From: Bacillota bacterium
GTDB lineage: Bacteria; Bacillota; UBA4882; UBA8346
Direction of reading: 5' to 3'
NCBI GenBank assembly: GCA_029974635.1
Contig: JARKQY010000055.1
Location: forward strand, 62,001 to 126,000
Length of the DNA: 64,000 nt
Program-made: the position numbers and the translations under genes
Notes under the pieces: model-generated
Told to the model about the DNA's origin: nothing
The model's input: the letters and a program-made list of their open reading frames with translations, nothing else
The model's database searches: none
Shown here: one piece after another, positions 1 to 8,671 of the stretch
Layout of the letters: the number at the start of each line of letters is the position of its first letter
Numbering within the stretch: the first letter of the stretch is position 1

Positions 1-749
1 CCGAAGAGGACCGCTTGAAAGGCGAACGTTATAGGGCGGAATACGAAACGGAACTGGCGAAACTAAAACGCGAAAAAGCGGAAATATTGCGTCAGGCCCG
101 GGTCGAATCCCGGGAGATTTTACTGGAAGCCCGCCGGGAGAGCGAAAATCTATTGCGTCAATTACGGGAGGCCCCGGCTGAACAACTTCCTAAGATTGTC
201 AATGAAGCAAGAGTGAAGATAACTAATGATTTGGCCAAGATTAACGCTGAGGTGGAAGAACCTGTAGCGGAAAGCCGGACTGATCCTTCCATGTTAAAAA
301 CCGGGAGCCGGGTGCGCGCCCTTTCGTTGAACCAAACCGGCGTGATATTGGAGATAAATGGGGATACAGCCCAGATTCAACTTGGTATTATCAAGGCCAA
401 TCTGCCCCTTGCGGATTTGGAGCTTATTCCGGAGGAGAAAATTCATATAAAAACCCGGGCCCGGAAAAGCGGTGAAACCGGCCTGGAAGCCGCCAAAAAT
501 ATCTCCGCCGAAATCAATGTGCTGGGTTTAACAGTGGACGAAGCTTTATATCAAGTGGAAAAATACCTGGATCAGGCTGTTTTGGCAGGGCTGCGCCGTT
601 TCCGGATCGTCCACGGCAAGGGAACGGGAGCATTGCGACATGCGATACAGGGATACCTTAAAGATATCCCACTGGTAAAATCAGTGACCATCGCTGAACA
701 GAATGAGGGCGGGTTGGGGGCTTCCATTGTGGAGTTAAAGGGGAATTAG
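1..749 (+). CDS. mutS2: Endonuclease MutS2, C-terminal part (5' end outside window)
   Basis: The reading frame is open from base 3, so this is the last ~248 residues of a protein usually ~780 long. MutS2 is a MutS-like ATPase; in Firmicutes it limits recombination or rescues collided ribosomes. Visible here are a charged Glu/Arg-rich coiled coil (first ~70 residues), a small KOW-like beta segment (GSRVRAL... around residue 95) and a C-terminal Smr domain with HGKGTGALR. The usual Smr motif LDLRG is replaced by INVLG, so the Asp and Arg normally linked to nuclease activity are absent. A bidirectional terminator follows. Confidence 0.9.
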   Translation, partial: EEDRLKGERYRAEYETELAKLKREKAEILRQARVESREILLEARRESENLLRQLREAPAEQLPKIVNEARVKITNDLAKINAEVEEPVAESRTDPSMLKTGSRVRALSLNQTGVILEINGDTAQIQLGIIKANLPLADLELIPEEKIHIKTRARKSGETGLEAAKNISAEINVLGLTVDEALYQVEKYLDQAVLAGLRRFRIVHGKGTGALRHAIQGYLKDIPLVKSVTIAEQNEGGLGASIVELKGN

Positions 750-830
750 TCGCGATTTCAGGGTTATAATCAATCTCGCGCAGAGATGCCGTCACCTTGA
801 TGGCAAAGGCGCAGCGTCAAGAATATTAAA

Positions 831-870
831 GCAAAAAGCCGCAGTTTTTTAATCCCGCGGCTTTTTGCTT
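831..870. terminator. Bidirectional intrinsic terminator between mutS2 and the PBP gene
   Basis: A perfect 12-bp stem (831-842 with 857-868) with A-rich and T-rich outer flanks lies between two convergent genes, so it can end transcription in both directions. Confidence 0.8.
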
Positions 871-3191
871 TATGGCGGTGTAATATGCACATTGCACGGA
901 GCGGTAGGTTCCTCGCCTGCGGCAAATATTTCAATGGTTACCTGATCCGGAGGACAATTATCTGTTGCTACCAAGCCGCTGGCACTACAAATTTTAACCA
1001 CTACCATTTTCTTTTTGGGCTGAGTTGGTTGCTGAGTGGGTGGACTTATTTTAACGGCTTGGGTTGGTTGAACGGTTTGCTCTGGGGGAAAGGTTGGGAC
1101 TACTGGCGGACTTGGGGTTGCCGTACTATTTGGGTTATAATAAGTATTAAAATTTAAAGGAGTGGGAGCAACTGCGCCTTCGCCATGAATATGGCAAGTG
1201 ACGGTGGGTTCCGTGCCGGCCAGGTATGTTTCATATGCAATTTCCGAGCAGTTAGGGGTAGCCAGTTCCCCACTAATAGTACAAATTTCTATTCCGGAAA
1301 CAATACCCGAAGGAATGATAAAATCGGAAGCAGGTACTCCTGTTAAGGCTTTGGTCATAAAATTCCCCCAGATAGCCGCCGCAGTACCGCTGCCGATGAA
1401 TCGGTCATCAACTTTGATGGCGGTGTTTTGAGCGTCATTTCCAATCCAGACGCTGGCCAATAAATCGGGAGTATAGCCTACAAACCAAGCATTGGTATTG
1501 TTGCTGGTGGTACCCGTTTTACCGGCTGCGGGACGATCAATCATTCCAGCCCGGCCGGTACCGCGAATAAGGACTCCTTTCAGCATATCCGTAACCAAAT
1601 ATGCGGTTGCCTCGGGAATTGCCACTTGTTTGTGGGAATGATCGGAATAGATGGTATTGCCATCGGCATCTTTAACTTCCAAGACGGCGATTGGCTCGGC
1701 ATAAATTCCTTGAGCTGCAAGGGGTGTATAAGCAGCCGCCATTTCAAGGGGGGTTACACCCTTAGTCAACCCGCCAAGGGCCAGTGAAGAATAATTTAGA
1801 TCGTTATGGGAATCCTTGCTGGACAATACCAGGTTCTTTAATCCCATTTGACGGGCGTATTTGATGACCCGGCTGGCGCCTAGACTGTCAACCAGTTTTA
1901 TGGCGATGATATTTACGGAGTTCTCCAATGCCTGACGTAAGGGGATTTCGCCCCGGAAAATATTATCGTAGTTTACAGGTTTGTATTCGCCTTGGGGCGT
2001 ATTGAACACGACTTCTTCATCAATTAAAATGCTGCTTGGTGTAAATTCCCGGCTGTCGATAGCGGTGGTATATACAAACGGCTTTATGGTTGAGCCCGGC
2101 TGCCGGTTGGAAATGGCGCGATTAAGCTGTGTGTTACCGTAATCACGTCCGCCTACCATGGCCTTAATATAGCCGGTCCGGGGGTCGAGGGACACCAAAC
2201 AAAGCTGGGGTTGCAGGATATTGTTAGCATTGGGTTTGCCACCTTTAAACCCGGCAATGGCATCTTCCGCTGCTTGCTGTATTTTGGGATCAATGGTGGT
2301 ATAAATTGAATATCCACCTGTTCGTAAGGCATCTTCTTCGACGATTCCGCGTAAACGTTGAATAATATAATCAGTGAAATAAGGGGCCCGCCGTTTCACC
2401 ATGGATAACGGAATGGTATCCAGCGGCATTTGATTGGCCGTATCAGCCTGTTCTTGAGTAATGGAACCGTACTTTACCATTTGGTCAAGGATTAAAGCCC
2501 GGCGTTTTTTGGCGGCAGCGGGGTTTAAATACGGGGAATAACCGGTTGGATTTTTGGGTAACCCTGCCAGCAATGCAACCTGATGAAGTTTGAGTTCAGG
2601 GGCGTTTATGCCGAAAAACAGGCGGGCGGCTGCTTCAACTCCATAAGTACCATGTCCGAAACAAATCTGATTCAAATAACGTTCCAGGATTTCATCTTTG
2701 GTATAATTGCGTTCAATACTGATGGCCAGAAATACTTCCTGAATTTTACGGGTGAGGGCTTTTTTATGGGTTAGCAAGACATTGCGGGCTAATTGTTGGG
2801 TGATAGTGCTGCCGCCTTCGATGTAACCGCCGCCCCGGAGGTCCACCCAAAAAGCCCTGAGAATCGCCCTGAAATCAATGCCGGAATGCTCATAGAAACG
2901 GTTATCCTCCACATTGATAATGGCTTTTTTCATTAATTCGGGTATTGTCTGCAAAGGAATTTCCAGCCTGTTTTCCACAAACAAACGGCTATATTCCTTA
3001 TTATTTCCGTCATAGATAATGGTTGCCGCTTTGGGCGGGGGTAGGTTTAATAAATTATTATTGGTGGTTATCGTTATAACCAGAATGAAACCAAATAAAA
3101 CTCCCATGACCAAAGTTACCAGAATAATGATTTTATTCAGCTTCATGGCACGGAGCGATTGTATCAACGGATTATCTTTGAAAAAGGACAT
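870..3191 (-). CDS. Class A penicillin-binding protein (PBP1A family, bifunctional)
   Basis: A 773-residue peptidoglycan glycosyltransferase/transpeptidase that polymerises and cross-links murein outside the membrane. After a short cytoplasmic tail there is one membrane segment (~residues 18-42). The GT51 domain shows EDNRFYEHSGID, GGSTITQQLARN and KIQEVFLAISIER. The transpeptidase domain has the catalytic triad of motifs STIK, SVN and KTGTT. The C-terminus carries two Cys-containing repeats (ICTISGELATPNC and ICSASGLVATDNC) separated by a Pro/Thr/Gln-rich linker, a tail common in clostridial PBPs and perhaps wall-associated. The gene is monocistronic, with an SD (GGGGAGG) and a near-consensus sigma-A promoter upstream. 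Confidence 0.93.
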   Translation of the reverse strand: MSFFKDNPLIQSLRAMKLNKIIILVTLVMGVLFGFILVITITTNNNLLNLPPPKAATIIYDGNNKEYSRLFVENRLEIPLQTIPELMKKAIINVEDNRFYEHSGIDFRAILRAFWVDLRGGGYIEGGSTITQQLARNVLLTHKKALTRKIQEVFLAISIERNYTKDEILERYLNQICFGHGTYGVEAAARLFFGINAPELKLHQVALLAGLPKNPTGYSPYLNPAAAKKRRALILDQMVKYGSITQEQADTANQMPLDTIPLSMVKRRAPYFTDYIIQRLRGIVEEDALRTGGYSIYTTIDPKIQQAAEDAIAGFKGGKPNANNILQPQLCLVSLDPRTGYIKAMVGGRDYGNTQLNRAISNRQPGSTIKPFVYTTAIDSREFTPSSILIDEEVVFNTPQGEYKPVNYDNIFRGEIPLRQALENSVNIIAIKLVDSLGASRVIKYARQMGLKNLVLSSKDSHNDLNYSSLALGGLTKGVTPLEMAAAYTPLAAQGIYAEPIAVLEVKDADGNTIYSDHSHKQVAIPEATAYLVTDMLKGVLIRGTGRAGMIDRPAAGKTGTTSNNTNAWFVGYTPDLLASVWIGNDAQNTAIKVDDRFIGSGTAAAIWGNFMTKALTGVPASDFIIPSGIVSGIEICTISGELATPNCSEIAYETYLAGTEPTVTCHIHGEGAVAPTPLNFNTYYNPNSTATPSPPVVPTFPPEQTVQPTQAVKISPPTQQPTQPKKKMVVVKICSASGLVATDNCPPDQVTIEIFAAGEEPTAPCNVHITPP

Positions 3192-3233
3192 GGTATCCTC
3201 CCCGATCAGCTTTTCATCCCATCCCGGTTTATT

Positions 3234-3262
3234 ATTATAGCGCTTCCAAAATTATATATCAA
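3234..3262 (-). promoter_or_regulatory. Sigma-A promoter of the PBP gene
   Basis: On the minus strand TTGATA (3257-3262) and TATAAT (3234-3239) are separated by exactly 17 nt, about 45 nt upstream of the PBP start codon. An 8-bp inverted repeat, TAGCGCTT/AAGCGCTA (3238-3245 and 3269-3276), flanks the -35 region and could be an operator. Confidence 0.65.
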
Positions 3263-3398
3263 ATCGAAAAGCGCTACTTAATTCATCCGGTGTTTATCAT
3301 GAGTGTTTTTCTTTTATATGGTATTTTACATTCCCAGGCTAATTCCTTTAATTAATTTGTTACAATTCATTGAAAAAGCATATAGAACCCATAAATCA

Positions 3399-3427
3399 TA
3401 ATATCTTGACTCGGTCTTTCATATTTA
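3399..3427 (+). promoter_or_regulatory. Candidate sigma-E promoter of yunB
   Basis: TAATATC at 3399-3405 resembles the sigma-E -35 box (kmATATT), and CATATTTA at 3420-3427 begins with the -10 core CATA, with a 14-nt spacer. yunB belongs to the mother-cell sigma-E regulon in Bacillus subtilis, which supports the reading. The -10 box is only partly conserved. Confidence 0.4.
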
Positions 3428-3445
3428 TAATTTGAGGCGATGATA

Positions 3446-4144
3446 ATGCGGTTTAATCTGAAAAAACGAATGATTAATTTACAAGTTCCCCCATATAAAA
3501 GACGGTTGATGTCATCCTTGATCACCCTGGGTATTTTTTGTTTTGCGGTAGTCATTATATTTTATATTGTAGATTTCAGAATCCGGCCTACCTTAATTAA
3601 TCTGTCCACAGTAAAGGCGAAGCAGATGGCGGTCCAATCCATTAACCAGGCAATCCGTTCGGATATCGCTCCCAATATTCAATACCAAAACCTTATTAAG
3701 ATTATATTTACTACCGACGGCAAAATCGCTATGATCCAACCCGACACCGGAGAGATCAACCGGATTAGTGCGGAAGCGGTCTTGGCGGTTCAAAAAAAAA
3801 TGGAAAAACTTGCTGTGGAAAATATCCGGATTCCGATGGGACAGATTCTGGGATCAAAGATTATGGCGGGTTTCGGACCAAACCTGCGGGTTAAAGTCTT
3901 TCCGTTGGGATTTGTTGAAAGTTCCATCATCGATAAGTTTGAATCCGCAGGGATTAATCAGGTGCGGCACCGGATTTTTGTCACCATAAAAACCACCGTC
4001 AAAATGGTTGTACCGTTAGTCAGCGAAGAAATCAAGGTGAATACCGACATCCCGCTGACTGAAGCTGTCATTGTCGGAGACGTTCCCAGTGTTTTTATGG
4101 GAAACGGCGGCATTATAATTCCTGCTCCAAGGGAACGCAGGTAA
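3446..4144 (+). CDS. yunB: Sporulation protein YunB
   Basis: A 232-residue protein of the YunB family, found in endospore formers and made in the mother cell in B. subtilis; its molecular role is not well defined. One N-terminal membrane anchor (~residues 22-45, ITLGIFCFAVVIIFYIVDF) is followed by an extracytoplasmic domain containing VDFRIRPT, GQILGSKIMAGFGP and a C-terminal EAVIVGDVPSVF, as expected for the family. ATG 3446 is chosen because GAGG lies 8 nt upstream; ATG 3440 is only 2 nt from the SD. It is transcribed divergently from the PBP gene. Confidence 0.9.
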   Translation: MRFNLKKRMINLQVPPYKRRLMSSLITLGIFCFAVVIIFYIVDFRIRPTLINLSTVKAKQMAVQSINQAIRSDIAPNIQYQNLIKIIFTTDGKIAMIQPDTGEINRISAEAVLAVQKKMEKLAVENIRIPMGQILGSKIMAGFGPNLRVKVFPLGFVESSIIDKFESAGINQVRHRIFVTIKTTVKMVVPLVSEEIKVNTDIPLTEAVIVGDVPSVFMGNGGIIIPAPRERR

Positions 4145-4170
4145 ATATCTTCTGTGATTCGAGGATGCCT

Positions 4171-4260
4171 CGTTCCGGGTTCCGCGTTTCGTGTTCATCG
4201 TTCATCGATTAGTATGGAACCCGAAGTTTTGAACTCGGAACTCGGAACGCTGAACGATAG
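4171..4260. repeat. Intergenic inverted, internally repetitive segment
   Basis: The segment between yunB and the HD gene has a left part with repeated GTTC units (4171-4207) and a right part (4215-4260) with repeated CGGAAC/TGAACG units that is roughly the reverse complement of the left. It is GC-richer than its flanks, has no coding capacity and can fold into an imperfect hairpin. Confidence 0.45.
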
Positions 4261-4352
4261 ACCCAAAACCACAACTTATTTCGATTTATGTAGAAGGGAA
4301 AAGTTTATGTTTAGAGAATTAATTTTGGTCAATATATGTACAAGGTGATTTG

Positions 4353-5006
4353 ATGAAGGTTCCACAACCGTTTTCCCATTATTTCGAAATGGCCCGGGAA
4401 TTGTATCAGACCGGGCCTTCACATGATTTTTCCCACATTGAACGGGTCTTTACCATGGCGCTACGGATTGGAGAAGAGGAAGGCGCTGATTTGGAGATAC
4501 TTGGCTTGGCGGCTCTGTTTCATGATCTGGCAAGGGATGAGGAGGCTGAAAGCCAGGGTAAAATATGTCATGCAACTGCCAGTGCCGCCCGTGCCCAAAT
4601 AATACTAACTGATCTGGGCCTTGCTGCAGATAAAATTGCTTCAATTTGCGAATGTATCGCAACGCACCGTTTTCGGGACGAGAAATATCCATCAACTATT
4701 GAAGGAAAGTGTCTCTTTGACGCCGACAAACTCGATTCTTTGGGGGCCGTAGGAGTGGCCCGGGCTTATCTTTGGCTGGGAGAACGGGGCGGCACCGTAT
4801 ATGTAGACCGGGAAGAATGGGAAAAAACCGATTTTAACAGCAATCTTCCCGGAGAGGATTCCATTCAAAGGGAATGGCATATAAAACTTCGATTTGTAAA
4901 GGATAAACTCTATACCGAGACTGCGCGCCGAATTGCGGAGCAACGCAATGAAACCATGAAAAATTTTCTGGAGATTTTGGAACGTGAAGTCAACGGGCTG
5001 GAATGA
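4353..5006 (+). CDS. HD-domain metal-dependent phosphohydrolase
   Basis: A 217-residue cytoplasmic HD-superfamily protein, probably a nucleotide or phosphate-ester hydrolase; the substrate cannot be told from sequence. Metal-ligand motifs are in order: His in HDFSHIERV (~residue 28), HD in ALFHDLAR (~57), a further His in ATHRFRDEKYP and the distal Asp in FDADKLDSLG. The closest resemblance is to small YedJ-like HD proteins. ATG 4353 follows AAGGTGA by about 4 nt; an in-frame TTG at 4350 is too close to the SD. The stop region overlaps the possible upstream start of the M20 peptidase gene, suggesting translational coupling. Confidence 0.75.
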   Translation: MKVPQPFSHYFEMARELYQTGPSHDFSHIERVFTMALRIGEEEGADLEILGLAALFHDLARDEEAESQGKICHATASAARAQIILTDLGLAADKIASICECIATHRFRDEKYPSTIEGKCLFDADKLDSLGAVGVARAYLWLGERGGTVYVDREEWEKTDFNSNLPGEDSIQREWHIKLRFVKDKLYTETARRIAEQRNETMKNFLEILEREVNGLE

Positions 5007-5029
5007 ATGAAAAGAAAGGGATGAAGTCT

Positions 5030-6352
5030 ATGATACCTAATTGGCGGCAGATTAGAGAAGAAGTTGTTCAGGTATTGACGGATTTAATCCGGATAAATAC
5101 CTCCAATCCACCGGGAAATGAGACGCGGGCCGCAAAATATATCAAGGATTTTCTTGAAAAAGAAAATATTCAGGCCGAAATTTATGAAGCTGCCCCGGCG
5201 AGAGGCAACTTGGTAGCTCGTATTCCGGGGTCGGGAGAACTTAAGCCGCTAATTTTGTTGGCGCATCTTGATGTGGTCGGCGCCAATGCCGAACACTGGA
5301 GTAAAGAACCTTTTGGTAATAATATTGATGATAAGTACATATGGGGTCGGGGTGCGCTGGATATGAAGGGTATGCTGGCCATGGAGATGCTGGCCTTAGT
5401 AATCTTAAAGCGCAGTGGTTTCCTGCCAAAACGTGATTTATTGCTGGTAGCAGCTGCGGATGAAGAGGCCGGCGGCACTATGGGTATGGATTGGCTAATC
5501 AAGCAATCAATTCCCGGACTTAGAGAGGCAGAATTTGTAATCAACGAAGGAGGAGAAGGGTTCATTCGGGATGGGATTCCCGTATACTCTTGTCAGAACG
5601 GCGAGAAGGGGGTTTTATGGTTAAAACTATCCGTGAAAGGTACGCCGGGACATGCCTCCATGCCTTCAAACGATAATTCCATTATTACAATCATGAATGC
5701 ATTGAGCCGAATCAAGCGTCATAAGATGCCGCTTACACTTACCGAAACAACCCGCATTTTTTTAAGTGAAATCGCCATGGCCAAAGGCTACAATTTATCC
5801 ACCGGCGCTAAAGCAAGGGATCTGAGCTTGCAGATATTCGCAAAACGTTATTTTAGTGATGAACGATCTGTACAAGCCATGCTTTACAATACGGTTTCTC
5901 CAACCATTATCAAAGCCGGTCACAAAGTGAATGTGCTTCCGGAAGTTTGCGAATTGACTTTGGATTGCCGGCTGCTGCCCGGAGAAACCCCGGCTGGATT
6001 TCTTAAAAAGCTGACGGATATTATCAATAACCCGGCCATTGAAATGGAGATCATCAGCCAGGCTGAACCTACCGTATCCCCCATCGAAACCGAGTTGTAC
6101 CGGATTATGAAAAAGGCGGTTCAATTGGAAGACGATAAGGCTATATTGGTTCCCTATTTGTCACCGGGCGGCACTGATTCCAGATTTTTCCGGAAATTAG
6201 GGATCACTGCTTATGGTTTTATACCCATCATCATCGATGAAAGCGAATTACAGAGAATGCACGGGATTGATGAACGAATTTCTTTGCATAACTTAGAACA
6301 AGGAACGCGGATTTTGTTTGAAACCGTGCGGGAGATTGCAAACGCCGGATAA
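5030..6352 (+). CDS. M20 family metallopeptidase (ArgE/DapE/carboxypeptidase-like)
   Basis: A 440-residue zinc-dependent amidohydrolase or exopeptidase. Metal-binding and catalytic elements are visible: HLD in LLAHLDVVG, Asp in GRGALDMKGM, the Glu pair in AADEEAGG, the dimerisation/lid domain beginning at LKLSVKGTPGHASMP, and the late His in MHGIDERI. The N-terminal RINTSNPPGNE is typical of ArgE/DapE-type and YgeY-like hydrolases; substrate is unknown. ATG 5030 is chosen because AAAGGG lies 9 nt upstream. An alternative ATG at 5003 overlaps the previous stop in an ATGA arrangement and would add nine residues. Confidence 0.85.
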   Translation: MIPNWRQIREEVVQVLTDLIRINTSNPPGNETRAAKYIKDFLEKENIQAEIYEAAPARGNLVARIPGSGELKPLILLAHLDVVGANAEHWSKEPFGNNIDDKYIWGRGALDMKGMLAMEMLALVILKRSGFLPKRDLLLVAAADEEAGGTMGMDWLIKQSIPGLREAEFVINEGGEGFIRDGIPVYSCQNGEKGVLWLKLSVKGTPGHASMPSNDNSIITIMNALSRIKRHKMPLTLTETTRIFLSEIAMAKGYNLSTGAKARDLSLQIFAKRYFSDERSVQAMLYNTVSPTIIKAGHKVNVLPEVCELTLDCRLLPGETPAGFLKKLTDIINNPAIEMEIISQAEPTVSPIETELYRIMKKAVQLEDDKAILVPYLSPGGTDSRFFRKLGITAYGFIPIIIDESELQRMHGIDERISLHNLEQGTRILFETVREIANAG

Positions 6353-6393
6353 TAATTCATTTATACGACAACGATCCATTCCAGGAGGAACCT

Positions 6394-6957
6394 ATGTACT
6401 ATCTGTTACTTTTTGCAACCGCTTTTTTATTAATATCAATATTCAGCACCCAATGGCCGGTTAAATTGTTTCATCATTATCAATTGAAAAAGCTTGGCGC
6501 ATTGCTTCATTGCGAACCGCAGCGGTCCGGTTTAACATTTTCCAGCGTTTATTCGCAGATAGATACAGTTTATAATAGCCGTAAAATCGTTATCCGGTTC
6601 GTTGAAGGTTCGGTGGATTCCTTAAAGTCCCAGTCTGGAATGGAGATTCGCCTCCAAATGGCTTCTCCGGTCGTCATGGAGATTTATAACCGGGGCCGAA
6701 AACGGGAGTGGGGCCAGTTTAAACAGTTTCAAACCGGGGATAGTTTGATTGACAGCCGTTGGTTTATTCTCACCAATGATTTGGAGACCGCCGCAACGTT
6801 TTGGTCTCAAAGTAAATTGGCTGACTTGCTTTCCCAAAATACCCGCTTAATCGATCAAATATTAATCAGTCGTGATGAAATGATTCTCCAGTTACGGCGC
6901 TATCGTTCCGCCGCTAAAACGGTAAGATTTTTAGAGCAATTAACTGTGAGTGTATAA
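6394..6957 (+). CDS. Membrane-anchored protein of unknown function
   Basis: A 187-residue protein I do not recognise. It starts with a hydrophobic segment (YYLLLFATAFLLISIFS) and continues as a soluble domain rich in beta-type residues, with no Cys cluster and no catalytic motif that I can identify. The start is secured by AGGAGG 5 nt upstream of ATG. It follows the M20 peptidase by 41 nt on the same strand and may be cotranscribed with it. No terminator separates them. Confidence 0.7.
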   Translation: MYYLLLFATAFLLISIFSTQWPVKLFHHYQLKKLGALLHCEPQRSGLTFSSVYSQIDTVYNSRKIVIRFVEGSVDSLKSQSGMEIRLQMASPVVMEIYNRGRKREWGQFKQFQTGDSLIDSRWFILTNDLETAATFWSQSKLADLLSQNTRLIDQILISRDEMILQLRRYRSAAKTVRFLEQLTVSV

Positions 6958-6985
6958 TCTATCTGGAAAATATTCTTAGTAGAAT

Positions 6986-7057
6986 AGCCACCCAGTGCCC
7001 TAATTAAAGCGAAGCTTCAATTTTAAAATTATCTATGATAATTAGGGGTGGATGGCT
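6986..7057. repeat. Imperfect inverted repeat upstream of dacF
   Basis: Arms at 6986-7006 and 7039-7057 pair over about 18 positions (AGCCACCC...CCCTAATTA with TAATTAGGGG...GGATGGCT). The spacer holds the palindromes GAAGCTTC and ATTTTAAAAT. There is no run of T directly after the right arm, so a terminator role is uncertain; it may be a decayed MITE-like element. The rest of 6958-7247 is AT-rich and noncoding. Confidence 0.45.
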
Positions 7058-7247
7058 AATAACCAATAATAAATAACGAATAACTGGTTTTTACCTGATT
7101 TTCATTCATTTGACAATCTCATATACTCGGCATAAAAAGAATATAACCCTTCCAATTTGCGCAAGATCTATATAACGTCTTTTGGGGCACAGGCGCCACA
7201 TGGTTCATCAGGCGACCTATCGGCCCGGAAATTTGGGAGGGTTATTC

Positions 7248-8417
7248 GTGAGAGTATACCATAAAATTGGTTTGGTTCTGGTAATATTGTTTGCCTTGTT
7301 TATTCGTTCGGAAGCCGTGTTTGCCAATGCTCCTGTTTTGAAAATTGACTCCTATGCCGCTGTTTTATTGGAGCCTAATTCGGGAGAGATTTTGTTCCAG
7401 CAAAATTCGGACCGGAAATTGCCGCCAGCCAGCGTTACAAAGCTGATGGTCATGCTGTTAACTCTGGAGGCCCTTGAAAAAGGTGAAATAAAACTGACCG
7501 ATACAATTTCCGCCTCTCCCGAGGCTTGTAAAATGGGAGGTTCTCAAATCTGGCTGGAGCCCGGGGAAGAGATGACGGTTGCCGAATTGTTGAAAGCGGT
7601 CTGTATTGTCTCGGCAAATGATGCTTCCTATGCTTTGGCCGAGCACATTGCCGGTTCGGAAGACGAATTTGTCGCTCTGATGAACAAACGCGCCCGTGAA
7701 TTGGGTTTGAAAAATACAAATTATGTAAACACAACGGGTCTCGAACCATCCAGCGGCGGGGAGGGTAATGTGACCAGTGCTGCAGATATGGCCATATTGG
7801 CCAGAGAAGTTGTAAAGCATCCCCAGGTATTAAAATGGACCGGAGTTTGGATTGACAGCCTGCGGGGCGGCAAGTCCTTTTTACGGAATACCAATAATCT
7901 GGTCCGGTTTTATTCAGGATGCGACGGATTGAAAACTGGTTTTACCAATCAGGCCGGGTTTTGCCTGGTAGCTACCGCCAAGCGGGACGGAGTTCGCATG
8001 ATTGCAATCGTTATGAAAGCGCCGAATTCCAAAATTCGTTCCCAGGATATCTCCAAATTATTTAACTATGGTTTTTCGAAGTATAAAGCGCATGTCATCT
8101 TTAAAGGCGGGGAGCAAGTCGGAACCGTCAGAGTCTTTCGAGGCAAACAATCTGATGTCAGGGCGGTGGTTTCCGGAGAGTTGACCGCTATATTAAAGCG
8201 GGATTATCAAGGAACAATTCAAAAAACCATCAAAATTGGATCTTTTATCAAAGCCCCGGTGAGTCCCGGTCAAAAAATCGGAGTGGTTTACATAACCGCA
8301 GACGGGAAAAAATGCGGCCAGGCTAATTTGATTGCCGCCCAAAAAGTGGAACGCGCTTCATTTTTCCAGATTTGGTGGCAAACCATTCAAAATGTGCTGG
8401 GAAACACAGTAGGATAA
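7248..8417 (+). CDS. dacF: D-alanyl-D-alanine carboxypeptidase, DacF-type
   Basis: A 389-residue low-molecular-weight PBP that trims the terminal D-Ala from peptidoglycan. A signal peptide (VLVILFALFIRSEAVFANA) precedes the S11 peptidase domain with SVTK (nucleophile Ser), SAND and KTGFTNQAG; a C-terminal beta-domain and a short amphipathic tail follow. GTG 7248 is chosen since GGGAGG lies 7 nt upstream and the signal peptide follows immediately; an upstream TTG would add 22 residues of non-signal sequence. Its position ahead of spoIIAA matches the B. subtilis dacF-spoIIA arrangement and suggests a role in spore cortex or septal peptidoglycan. A terminator separates it from spoIIAA. Confidence 0.9.
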   Translation: MRVYHKIGLVLVILFALFIRSEAVFANAPVLKIDSYAAVLLEPNSGEILFQQNSDRKLPPASVTKLMVMLLTLEALEKGEIKLTDTISASPEACKMGGSQIWLEPGEEMTVAELLKAVCIVSANDASYALAEHIAGSEDEFVALMNKRARELGLKNTNYVNTTGLEPSSGGEGNVTSAADMAILAREVVKHPQVLKWTGVWIDSLRGGKSFLRNTNNLVRFYSGCDGLKTGFTNQAGFCLVATAKRDGVRMIAIVMKAPNSKIRSQDISKLFNYGFSKYKAHVIFKGGEQVGTVRVFRGKQSDVRAVVSGELTAILKRDYQGTIQKTIKIGSFIKAPVSPGQKIGVVYITADGKKCGQANLIAAQKVERASFFQIWWQTIQNVLGNTVG

Positions 8418-8443
8418 AAAAAGAAAAGAGTATAGCGCAAAAG

Positions 8444-8476
8444 AAAACCGGAGGTGTTTGAGTCCTCCGGTTTTTT
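8444..8476 (+). terminator. Intrinsic terminator after dacF
   Basis: An 11-bp stem (8444-8454 with 8464-8474; AAAACCGGAGG/CCTCCGGTTTT) is followed by a T run. It separates dacF from spoIIAA, so the spoIIA operon needs its own promoter. Confidence 0.85.
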
Positions 8477-8556
8477 ACTTCTGGGGCTGTTCCAAAAGGA
8501 TCTGATAAAAATCGCAAAAAACCTTGATAATATGGGTTTTTATGTTATTTTTCTTG

Positions 8557-8585
8557 GCAGGATCTTGAATTACAATGGCGAATCC
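8557..8585 (+). promoter_or_regulatory. Candidate sigma-H promoter of the spoIIA operon
   Basis: GCAGGATCT (8557-8565) fits the sigma-H -35 consensus RnAGGAwWW with one mismatch. GGCGAATCC (8577-8585) carries the -10 core RnnGAAT. The spacer is 11 nt, the expected length. The site lies about 85 nt before the spoIIAA start and just after the dacF terminator. spoIIA is sigma-H dependent in B. subtilis. Confidence 0.5.
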
Positions 8586-8671
8586 TTCCAAAGGTTTTGA
8601 AAGTTCTGAAAAACTCTGGAAGATATCAATACGGAAAACTATTTTCATAATTCTTTAAAGGAGGATCAAGC

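Noticed and set aside
885..1157. Plus-strand ORF of 90 codons opposite the PBP C-terminus
   Set aside because: It is a shadow of the Pro/Thr-rich PBP tail, with Trp/Gly-rich nonsense-like composition.
7110..7138. TTGACA upstream of dacF as a sigma-A promoter
   Set aside because: The sequence 17 nt downstream (TAAAAA) is a poor -10. CATATACT at 7120 looks more like a sporulation-sigma -10 but has no matching -35.
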